This document shows positions 58,401 to 64,000 of a DNA stretch of 64,000 nucleotides, in pieces (within the stretch, counting starts at the first letter, position 1; each line of letters starts with the position of its first letter). The notes under the pieces were generated by a model. The model ran no database searches. It was given only the letters and a program-made list of their open reading frames with translations, and was not told where the DNA came from. This DNA comes from JACQLN01 sp049274895. Lineage in GTDB: Bacteria; Patescibacteriota; Minisyncoccia; JACQLN01. The stretch is taken from positions 10,404 through 74,403 of the forward strand of contig JBASTM010000011.1 of assembly GCA_049274895.1 (NCBI GenBank), given 5' to 3'. Made by a program: the position numbers and the translations under genes.

Positions 58401-59243
58401 CTGGCCGGCATAAGCATCTTGGTTATTGTCAGAATCGCCAGCTAGTGTCATACCCCGTGTGGTGCCAGCTTTAACTGTAAACGGTTCGTTCAAAACAGCT
58501 TGGTGGTTGGAATTGAGCGTTTTGGAAGTACCGATTCTGGTACCGCTTTCATCCAAAACTATAAGACCGCTAAAGACTGAATCTTGGGCTTGGCCAGTCC
58601 TTTCGACTGTAACTGATTTCACTGTAACATCACCATCGGATGAAGCTGTAAAGTTAATTTTAGTGAAAGGTCTGGAAGCAAAACTTTCTCCAAAAAGACC
58701 TGCCGCCGCCGTGTCACCAGCCAAAGCCACCGTCAAACCGCTACCCGCCGCGACTGGCGTGGTGGGCGTGGTTGGTGTAGTCGGTGTGGTCGGAGTTGTT
58801 ACCGATCCCGACCCCGCCACAGCGCTGTATTTAGCTCTAGAAATAGTGCCAAAGTAACCCGCCGCTGGGCTGACACCATTGTCCGCCTGCCAAGACGCCA
58901 CTGCCGCTTTGGTTAAATTACCAAAGTAGCCGGTGGGCGTGGCTGAAAAATGACCCATGGAAGCAAGATACTCTTGCAAACAGGTAACGTCATCACCTCG
59001 CGCGCCCACTGTGAGCGATCTCGTAAAGGTGCAAGCCGTCGCGCCAGCAGAGGAACCGCCCTGCAAAGCTATCAACTGCGCCTGCAACGCTTGGATCTGC
59101 GCCAGCAAAGAGGCGATTAGATCCGCATTGCTTTGCGCGCCTGCAGAAGGAACGCCTACGAGCCAGGCAAAAGTCGTTACCATCAAACCGACGGAAACGA
59201 TTTTGCTAGCTAGCTCGCGGCGTTTGCTAGTAAAATAACTCAT
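55470..59243 (-). CDS. S-layer-like secreted protein with N-terminal peptidoglycan-binding domain
   Basis: A 1257-residue exported protein. Signal peptide at about residues 1-36 (IVSVGLMVTTFAWLVGVPSA core, cleavage after SAGA). Then a short coiled coil (SLLAQIQALQAQLIALQGGS), a PG_binding_1-like domain (SLTVGARGDDVTCLQEYLAS, GYFGNLTKAAVASWQADNG), a PTTP x4 linker and a very long Thr/Ser/Asp-rich beta-sandwich region. Repeated phrases (DITSITLVDANG, TVKSVTVERTG) suggest several Ig-like modules. The composition (acidic, few Cys/Lys) fits a major surface layer protein. It ends TNTSQSINSYDWFNGFLVPG with no cell-wall anchor motif. The long promoter/leader region upstream and the strong terminator downstream also fit high expression. 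Confidence 0.85.
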   Translation of the reverse strand: MSYFTSKRRELASKIVSVGLMVTTFAWLVGVPSAGAQSNADLIASLLAQIQALQAQLIALQGGSSAGATACTFTRSLTVGARGDDVTCLQEYLASMGHFSATPTGYFGNLTKAAVASWQADNGVSPAAGYFGTISRAKYSAVAGSGSVTTPTTPTTPTTPTTPVAAGSGLTVALAGDTAAAGLFGESFASRPFTKINFTASSDGDVTVKSVTVERTGQAQDSVFSGLIVLDESGTRIGTSKTLNSNHQAVLNEPFTVKAGTTRGMTLAGDSDNNQDAYAGQIATLSLIAVDAGSATVNGTLPIVGNGMTVNSTLAVGTLTLTTGAREPGSSPTKEVGLTNYTFASVKLSAGSSEDLTVKSVRWNQSGSAATGDLTNIKTCIDGGDCYDHTVSSDGKYYTAKFGDTGLKLAKGEFKDIYIKGDIVSGSGRGVDFDIYRYADIKVAGNVYGYDILPTATDGGGSATDDNGSFQAANPNYDGYEVTISNGTINVTKSNKAAAQNIAVNLSNQVLGGFDVEIKGEEISVAAMNFDVSLVESAGTGGSIDTDDITSITLVDANGNTVAGPVDGVAAGNNGIQFTDTVTFPIGTNTYTLKGKMGTDFLSNDTVAASTTPGSDWTTVRGKTTGNSITPTPATAVTANTMTVKAAALRVTVSPTPAAQNVVTGSKTFTFANYIFDASASGEDIRTTLFKTRVTGTANTFDQLQSCQLFDGTTALTTGGNTNSPANSVTTGDDLTFNLDSGVITPKGSVKTIALKCDIKGNTDAEATAGTTTFSLGVTNAAGSMTSTGQTSGQAVTETITQANGQAMTLQSGGSLSVALDSSSPALKWVQAGATDQTLAVLRVNATYEDIRLERMGLQIASSSVSSDSMASNTPSDISKVTLWNGAKKIGEATFSSTDYATTTFSTSFGATDADLIVLKDSQMLITVKGDIGAIGTVAQAFPGHLVTVQYDASSADDETSRGLKGTGQSSGTALYAAGSDTASNGTRIAKAVPTVERIALSSTKFSNTTANTLYRFKVSSPAGTNGISLYKFTFLVSTSVSGYLQEFPDSDGNVGGVSPEVSTFRVDGYQVYCYSDSSFSVPSCGASSGLLNDSAISDFSTIASSTDSDINDQTVSITFNPTNPTSATAESVVIPAGDTRYFVFKADVTGASSTPSITTKLQGDAQFASLNDSANGVDAEPPADDTTTAGDNWTTGRYVFATTAANVDAWDDDDFIWSGNSTNTSQSINSYDWFNGFLVPGLSNSDAGVVETVTLN

Positions 59244-59696
59244 TTGTTTTTCTCGTGATTTGGTTTAAACCCGCCCAGGCACCTTTTATTTAAAAAAGTC
59301 CCCAAACTGGTAAAAACCCGCAAATTTATTTTTTAAAAACTCGCTGATTAATAAATCTTAAGCGGAGCCAAGTCTTATCCCCAAAAATGGGAACCGACCG
59401 GACTTTTTAACTCCAAGTATCCTAAAATAAAACCTAAAGCTGATTTTTTAAGGCCATACTGCCGTTACCGAATTCAACCGTATATTCAATTGTCAAAGGA
59501 CTTTTTCCCTTTCGTTTCGCCCTGCTTCGTTCATCTCAAGCCTTAGTCCGCAACCCCTTTTTTCCTTTTCAACCCTTTTTGTCGGGTAGCGAATTAAGAA
59601 TCACGATGTTACAGAAACAACAAACCAGCCTTTTTATGGCCTACAAAATTTATCTGGGTAAATTCATAAGTTCCGCTTTATGCCTACCTGGTTGCT

Positions 59697-59726
59697 ATCT
59701 TATGCCCTGGGCCTATATCGTGTCAA
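59697..59726 (-). promoter_or_regulatory. Promoter candidate for the S-layer gene
   Basis: TTGACA (59721-59726), 18-base spacer, TAAGAT (59697-59702) on the minus strand. It would give a leader of about 450 nt before the S-layer start codon. Confidence 0.55.
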
Positions 59727-59804
59727 CCATATTTTCTGCTAAACAACACCCCGATATAATCCGTCAAAAATAAAAGGCAGACAGCGAACTGGGTAACAAA
59801 AACG

Positions 59805-59874
59805 ACTTAAGGTTCTCCGAACCGCTTTCTTAGACCTCAAAATACCTTAAGTAAACTTTAGAACCATTATACCA
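59805..59874 (-). promoter_or_regulatory. Extended -10 promoter followed by attenuator-like hairpin
   Basis: TGGTATAAT (59866-59874) then, about 10-60 bases on, the ACTTAAGGT/ACCTTAAGT stem and a U-rich tail. The unit could make a ~55-nt small RNA or act as an attenuator for the S-layer transcript. Confidence 0.4.
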
Positions 59875-60017
59875 TACCCCCTATCCTCTTAAAAAAGAGT
59901 CAATTGTGGATAAATCAAATGGTTGAAATGGCTCAAAAAGGCACTTTCTTACTAAATGTCTAACTTAAAGTCAAGATAACACAAAACCGCACCTATAAGA
60001 AATAAATTGTGGAAAAC

Positions 60018-62636
60018 CTATTTAATCAAGACCTCTTCGCGGTTGCCTATGTCGGCCTTGAACGTTTTTTCTTTGTCCGGGGTGGTTTTTGCCTCCAGTA
60101 GTTTTTGGGCTAAAGGATTTAGAATAAGTGTTTGGATGACTCTCTTTAACGGCCGAGCGCCATAAATGGGGTCGTAACCTTTCTTAACTAAATAGTCGCG
60201 CAGCTCCGCCGAGACTTTTAATTTAATGCTCTTGGCGGCCAAGCGTTTCTTAACTCTCTCTAGTTGCAAATCAACAATACGCTCCAGATCCACCTTTTTT
60301 AACGCATTGAAGATAATAATCTCATCCAAACGGTTCAAAAATTCAGGCCGAAAATTACGCTTGAGTGTCTCCATTATTTTAGACTCAACCTCCTTGGTCT
60401 GAAGTTCTTCACGCCGGCCGTCATCATGGGCAAAACCCAAACCGTGGTATTCATGCACGATTTCGGTGCCCAAATTGGAAGTCATAATGATAATGGTGTT
60501 TTTGAAATTGACTTTCCGGCCTTTGGCGTCGGTCAAACGGCCTTCGTCCAAAACTTGCAGCAACAAGTTAAAAACCTCGGGATGGGCTTTTTCAATTTCG
60601 TCAAACAAAACCACGCTGTAGGGCTTGCGGCGCACTTGTTCCGTCAGTTGGCCGCCTTCTTCGTAACCCACATAGCCCGGGGGCGAGCCCACCAAACGGC
60701 TGATGGTATGGCGTTCCATATACTCCGACATATCCACCCTGACCATGGAGTTCTCGTCGTTAAACATAAACTCGGCCAAAGCCCGCGCCAGCTCCGTTTT
60801 GCCCACGCCGGTGGGACCCAAAAATATAAACGAACCGATAGGCCGAGACTCTTCGCCTAAACCGGTCCGGGCCCGTTTAATAGCATTTGATACCGCCGAG
60901 ACGGCCTTAGATTGCCCAATAACTCTCCGGCCTAGTTCAGCCTCTATCCGCCCCAACTTTTCAGATTCTTCTTCCAAAAGCCGAGCCACGGGTATGCCGG
61001 TCCAGCGGCTGACCACCCCGGCGATATCGTCCTCATCCACCTCCTCTTTTAAGAGCCGGCTGGAACTTTCCAGCTGGCCGAACTTTTCCGAAGAAGACTC
61101 TACGGTTTTTTCCAAAGCCGGAATCTCGGCGTAGCGGATCTCGGCCACCCTTTCCAGCCGGCCCTCCCGCTCGGCGATATCGGCTTCGCCTTTTAAGCGT
61201 TCTATTTCTTTTTGGGACTGGCGCATTTTGGTGATCAAATCTTTCTCGCGCAGCCATTGCACTTCCAAAACCTTGTATTTTTCTTTTATATCAGCCAGCT
61301 CCGACTTTATTTTTTTTAATTTTTCGGCGGCTTCGCGCTCTTTTTTTAGGGCCTCCTTTTCTATTTCCAAACGCCTGATCTCGCGCGAAAGAATATCCAG
61401 CTCGTCCGGCATAGAGTCTATTTCCATCCGCAAAGCCGAGGTGGCTTCGTCAATAAGATCCACCGCTTTATCGGGCAAAAACCTATCCGAAATATATCTT
61501 TGGGAAAATTCCACCGCGGCCACAATGGCCGCGTCGGTGATGCGCACGCCATGGTGGACCTCGTATTTTTCTTTAATGCCGCGCAAAATAGCCACCGTGT
61601 CTTCGGCCGACGGCTCCAACACCAAAATCGGCTGGAACCTGCGCTCAAAAGCCGGATCCCTTTCTATGTATTTTTGATATTCCTTGAGCGTGGTCGCGCC
61701 AATAGCATGGAGTTCGCCCCGAGCCAAAGGCGGCTTTAGCAAGTTGGAAGCGTCTATGGCGCCTTCGGCGCCGCCCGCGCCGATAAGCGTGTGCAGTTCG
61801 TCCACGAACAAAATTATGCGGCCTTCGGCGCGATTAACTTCCTTTAAGATGGCTTTAAGCCGCTCCTCAAACTCGCCCCTAAACTTGGTGCCGGCCACCA
61901 AGGAACCGATATCCAAAGCCACCACTTCTTTGTCGCGGATGCTTTCGGGCACGTCGCCGGAAACTATTCTTTGGGCCAAGCCCTCCACAATGGCGGTCTT
62001 GCCCACGCCGGCTTCACCCATCAACACCGGATTGTTTTTGGTGCGCCGGCTTAAGACTTGCATCACCCGCCTGATTTCGGCATCGCGGCCGATAACCGGA
62101 TCCAGTTTTTCCCGGCGGGCGAGGTCGGTTAAATTGCGGGTGTATTTTTCCAAGGCCTGATAAGTTTGTTCCGGCTCGGAAGAAGTAACCCGCTCCTCGC
62201 CCCGAATTTCTTTTAAGGCCACGAGCAGATTTTCGGTTTTAACGCCGCTTTCGTCCAAAATCTGCTTGGCTTTGGACGGCACCGCCACCAAAGCCAACAG
62301 CAAATGCTCGGTGGATATATATTCGTCTTTGAATTTAGAGGCCTCTTTCTGGGCCTGCTCAATAATCAAAGCCAGATCTTGGCCTAAAAACAGCTGGGCC
62401 ACGCCTCCGCCGATAATCTTGGGCAGTTTATTTATTTCCTGCTCCAACATTTTATCTATCTGGGCCACATCCACCTCTATTTTTCTTAGAATCGTAGACG
62501 CCAAGCCGTCCTCCTGGCGCAGTAAAGATAAAAGCAGGTGGAGCGAATTGATTTGCTCGCCGCCTTTCTCTTGGGCTAAAAAATGGGCTTTTTGAAAGGC
62601 CTCCTGGGCCTTGGTGGTAAAATTACCGAAGTTCAT
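60018..62636 (-). CDS. clpB: ATP-dependent disaggregase ClpB
   Basis: AAA+ Hsp100 chaperone of 872 residues from ATG 62636 (MNFGNFTTKAQEAFQKAHFL); the longer frame is rejected because it runs into leader repeats. N-terminal Clp repeats, then NBD1 with GEAGVGKTAIVEGLAQRIVS (Walker A) and IILFVDELHTLIGAGGAEGA (Walker B), a long coiled-coil middle domain (about residues 370-500), NBD2 with FLGPTGVGKTELARALAEFM and VVLFDEIEKAHPEVFNLLLQ, and the C-terminal PIYGARPLKRVIQTLILNPL. The middle domain length makes it ClpB rather than ClpC/ClpA; no IGL/F loop for ClpP docking was noted. Hexameric, resolves aggregates with DnaK. Confidence 0.95.
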   Translation of the reverse strand: MNFGNFTTKAQEAFQKAHFLAQEKGGEQINSLHLLLSLLRQEDGLASTILRKIEVDVAQIDKMLEQEINKLPKIIGGGVAQLFLGQDLALIIEQAQKEASKFKDEYISTEHLLLALVAVPSKAKQILDESGVKTENLLVALKEIRGEERVTSSEPEQTYQALEKYTRNLTDLARREKLDPVIGRDAEIRRVMQVLSRRTKNNPVLMGEAGVGKTAIVEGLAQRIVSGDVPESIRDKEVVALDIGSLVAGTKFRGEFEERLKAILKEVNRAEGRIILFVDELHTLIGAGGAEGAIDASNLLKPPLARGELHAIGATTLKEYQKYIERDPAFERRFQPILVLEPSAEDTVAILRGIKEKYEVHHGVRITDAAIVAAVEFSQRYISDRFLPDKAVDLIDEATSALRMEIDSMPDELDILSREIRRLEIEKEALKKEREAAEKLKKIKSELADIKEKYKVLEVQWLREKDLITKMRQSQKEIERLKGEADIAEREGRLERVAEIRYAEIPALEKTVESSSEKFGQLESSSRLLKEEVDEDDIAGVVSRWTGIPVARLLEEESEKLGRIEAELGRRVIGQSKAVSAVSNAIKRARTGLGEESRPIGSFIFLGPTGVGKTELARALAEFMFNDENSMVRVDMSEYMERHTISRLVGSPPGYVGYEEGGQLTEQVRRKPYSVVLFDEIEKAHPEVFNLLLQVLDEGRLTDAKGRKVNFKNTIIIMTSNLGTEIVHEYHGLGFAHDDGRREELQTKEVESKIMETLKRNFRPEFLNRLDEIIIFNALKKVDLERIVDLQLERVKKRLAAKSIKLKVSAELRDYLVKKGYDPIYGARPLKRVIQTLILNPLAQKLLEAKTTPDKEKTFKADIGNREEVLIK

Positions 62637-63153
62637 ATTTTGTCTATGAGTGAAACGAACCCCGAAGTAGATGCTCCGCATCACTACGGGGCAGGTAGCT
62701 ACAAAATATAGACCCCGTACCAAGTCTACTGATGTAATACCTAGTGCAGGGAGCGAGCCGCAGGCGTATCGCCGCTAACCGTTATTAAAGCACTGACCCG
62801 ATCGGGCTTGGTTCTGGGGTCATTGTAACCTTGTTTATCACTCTAACCATTTAAGTGATAAAAGCATAGCAATGCTTAAAAAATGAGTCAAGCTGGCATG
62901 AAATGTGCAGAATACTTAAGTTAGTGCGAACCCATTTCGCCGGCGGCGGCGAGAACCCCCTGCGAAAATTCGGAAAGGTCGTTCAGACCCGATGGGCGGC
63001 GGAGTCGAGCTGAGCTCGATGGAGCCGCACCGCTGTAATTTCAAGCATGCCCCGTAGTGAAGCGAAGCTTCTACTACTGGGGTTTGGCGGAGTTCGGATT
63101 ACTGAAATTCTAACGAATTTCAGTCTTGGCGGCAAATTCTTTGTTCTTTCAAA
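62637..63153. repeat. clpB leader with dispersed imperfect palindromes
   Basis: No gene. A 32-base imperfect palindrome (CCCCGAAGTAGATGC... at 62660-62691) and a related one at 63050-63082 flank the clpB promoter; a perfect 10-bp hairpin ACTGAAATTC/GAATTTCAGT lies at 63101-63124. The GC-rich block 62936-63050 (CGCCGGCGGCGGCGAGAACC, GTCGAGCTGAGCTCGATGG) has further small inverted repeats. They look like REP-type elements rather than a defined RNA. Confidence 0.45.
62863..62891 (-). promoter_or_regulatory. clpB promoter with overlapping inverted repeat
   Basis: TTGACT (62886-62891), 17-base spacer, TATGCT (62863-62868) on the minus strand. An inverted repeat AAGCAT-TGCT-ATGCTT overlaps the -10 and spacer, a plausible operator for a stress regulator. 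It is not the CIRCE sequence. The leader is about 220 nt. Confidence 0.6.
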
Positions 63154-63192
63154 TTAAAAGAAACCCGCCAGAGGTCCGAGGACATGACGGGC
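63154..63192 (-). terminator. Intrinsic terminator of the YdcF-like gene
   Basis: Stem CCCGTCA/TGGCGGG (with G-U/A pairing) and an inner TCC..GGA hairpin, then TTTCTTTT on the minus strand. It begins just after the stop codon at 63196. Confidence 0.75.
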
Positions 63193-63195
63193 AGA

Positions 63196-63744
63196 TTACT
63201 TGTGCAACAGGAGTGGTGTTGCCATGTAGAGTAAAAGATTCCACATGATCCACAACGGCTTGATGCCGGAGCGAATGACCTTGATCAAACTTGGCTCCCA
63301 CGTAAATTCGTAGGCGGGAGGTCGGACTGATATGTGGAAAATCTCTACACCCGGCAACCGTAGCTGTGCCCATCGAACTAAGCGTGGCATATGGTATTCG
63401 TCAGATATAAGAAGCACACTTCTTGCGTCAAGCGTGCTAAGCACCGGCGCGAGCTTGGTCAACTCATCGTCGGTGTTAACTATGCCGCTTATCTCTTTGA
63501 TGCTCCTAACACGGCTAACACTCGTAAGTTCCCGACGCAGAGCGAGTTCCCGTTCTAGCACCTCACCATCATAGCAGCCCGAAAAAACAAGGTGTTTTGC
63601 GCCAGTCTGCATTTGTTGGATAGCTTCTTCCATGCAGGCCCTGTTTAAGGCGGTGAGTCTCTGTTTATTATATGTCAGACAAAGACCAGGGACATAGATT
63701 GCATCCACTACATTATGGGGAAGACGATCTGCTAACCGCAACAT
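63196..63744 (-). CDS. YdcF/SanA/ElyC (DUF218)-family protein
   Basis: A 182-residue protein of the DUF218 family, whose members act in envelope or peptidoglycan-precursor homeostasis. Features: DAIYVPGLCLTYNKQRLTAL at the N terminus, LVFSGCYDGE (family T/S-G-G), DDELTKLAPVLSTL and the hallmark LLISDEYHMPRLVRWAQLRL (family VTSxYHxxRA). A hydrophobic segment near residue 160 (PLWIMWNLLLYMATPLLL) may anchor it. Strong ribosome site (GGGAGGTGG before ATG 63744) and a textbook promoter upstream set it apart from most genes here. Confidence 0.85.
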   Translation of the reverse strand: MLRLADRLPHNVVDAIYVPGLCLTYNKQRLTALNRACMEEAIQQMQTGAKHLVFSGCYDGEVLERELALRRELTSVSRVRSIKEISGIVNTDDELTKLAPVLSTLDARSVLLISDEYHMPRLVRWAQLRLPGVEIFHISVRPPAYEFTWEPSLIKVIRSGIKPLWIMWNLLLYMATPLLLHK

Positions 63745-63810
63745 CGTTCCACCTCCCTTCTTTAGTTTTGAATGTTCTTAGCTAAGCCACAATAGCCCAA
63801 CTCTGTTTTG

Positions 63811-63839
63811 ATGATAACATATGATAAATCCATTGTCAA
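63811..63839 (-). promoter_or_regulatory. Promoter of the YdcF-like gene
   Basis: TTGACA (63834-63839), exactly 17 bases, TATCAT (63811-63816) on the minus strand; predicted start near 63804, leader about 60 nt with GGGAGGTGG before ATG 63744. Confidence 0.75.
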
Positions 63840-64000
63840 GAACAATTTGGAGAAAACAAAAAAGCCCTTATTTCAGGCCATTTTTCACTCTCAAATCCTA
63901 TGATTAAAACTTTTCTTTTCTGTTTTTAATAGAATCGGGAATTTTTTTTTGCCCCGAACAATCCGTACGATTTGGTTGCCTCGCCCCGCCAAAGGCGGGG
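63840..64000. other. Unassigned end of window
   Basis: About 160 bases with no supported gene. A perfect hairpin CCCCGCC-AAA-GGCGGGG touches the window end (63984-64000), and AGCCC/GGC words near 63864-63880 could form another. A partial gene beyond the edge cannot be judged. Confidence 0.3.

Larger units (their letters stand above)
59244..60017 (-). promoter_or_regulatory. Long non-coding promoter and leader region of the S-layer gene
   Basis: No convincing gene in about 770 bases. On the minus strand three possible promoters precede the S-layer gene: TTGACT-17-TAAGAA (59946-59974), an extended -10 TGG-TATAAT (59866-59874), and TTGACA-18-TAAGAT (59697-59726). A 9-bp hairpin ACTTAAGGT/ACCTTAAGT (59805-59813 with 59844-59852) followed by CGTTTTTG sits after the second promoter and may be a terminator/attenuator; GGTTC/GAACC (59811-59823) is a competing small hairpin. 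The last 450 bases before the ATG would be an untranslated leader. The ORF at 59579-59773 on the plus strand is not supported. Confidence 0.5.

Noticed and set aside
59579..59773. 64-residue plus-strand open frame upstream of the S-layer gene
   Set aside because: No ribosome site, odd composition, and it lies antisense to the likely leader and promoter of the S-layer gene.
62637..62723. Longer N terminus of ClpB
   Set aside because: It is encoded by a palindromic leader repeat; the family begins at MNFGNFTTKA.
62640..62900. CIRCE element before clpB
   Set aside because: The TTAGCACTC-N9-GAGTGCTAA pattern is not present; only an unrelated dyad overlaps the promoter.
62936..63124. Separate ncRNA gene in the GC-rich block upstream of clpB
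   Set aside because: Small inverted repeats are present, but no promoter-terminator pair frames them and no known RNA core was recognised; treated as REP-like sequence.
1..64000. UGA-as-glycine genetic code seen in some CPR lineages
   Set aside because: Several genes end in TGA with correctly overlapping starts (19327, 42889, 45830) and no in-frame TGA is needed in conserved genes.

Overview
The window looks like a chromosomal piece of a Candidate Phyla Radiation bacterium (Patescibacteria), most likely a Parcubacteria/Paceibacteria-type lineage. Reasons: compact, nearly all-minus-strand gene order; Ser/Thr-rich secreted proteins with peptidoglycan-binding domains of the kind seen in that group; weak or absent Shine-Dalgarno sites before most genes; ATGA-type stop/start overlaps; and a huge cell-surface glycan locus. 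TGA is clearly used as a stop (for example 19327-19329, 42889-42891, 45830-45832), so the genetic code is standard and not the UGA=Gly code of Gracilibacteria/Absconditabacteria. The taxonomic call is inference from style, not from a marker search.

Layout. (1) 1-6.9 kb, housekeeping: fusA, rpsG and rpsL (minus), a ~360-nt structured RNA with its own promoter and terminator, a site-2-type membrane metalloprotease, rpmB (plus), tRNA-Pro(GGG), a small anchored protein, a SIS-domain sugar-phosphate isomerase (plus) and a DUF378-like membrane protein. (2) 7-55.4 kb, surface glycan and cell envelope: a priming polyprenyl-phosphate sugar transferase, two secreted proteins, a Wzy/WaaL-type ligase with TPRs, a nonulosonic-acid module (NeuC-, NeuB- and NeuA-like) with a second NeuB-like/CMP-transferase-like set, a CBS-dehydrogenase fusion, a sulfotransferase, a polysaccharide deacetylase, many GT-B/GT4/GT2/GT-C glycosyltransferases, methyltransferases, an AsnB-type amidotransferase, a Wzx-like flippase, an SDR epimerase, and a 930-residue pyruvate kinase / ATP sulfurylase / APS kinase triple fusion. 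A three-gene patch (27.4-30.3 kb) with strong AAGGAGG ribosome sites carries a B12-radical SAM protein, a 63-residue peptide and a GHMP sugar kinase. (3) 55.5-60 kb, a 1257-residue S-layer-like protein with a long, promoter-bearing leader. (4) 60-64 kb, clpB with a clear promoter, and a YdcF/SanA-like protein.

How it fits together (inference): activated sugars (CMP-nonulosonates, uronates, amidated, methylated and sulfated residues) are assembled on a lipid carrier by the glycosyltransferases, flipped by the Wzx-like protein and joined by the ligase, giving a charged surface glycan over an S-layer. The triple-fusion enzyme would make PAPS, regenerating ATP from PEP, for the sulfotransferase at 23.2-24.1 kb.

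The most unusual items are the PK-Sat-CysC fusion and associated sulfation module, 7-nt tandem repeats inside glycosyltransferase genes (possible phase variation), the unclassified structured RNA with a tRNA-like T arm, matched perfect palindromes with a compensatory base-pair change, and a short repeat-containing peptide next to a B12-radical SAM gene.
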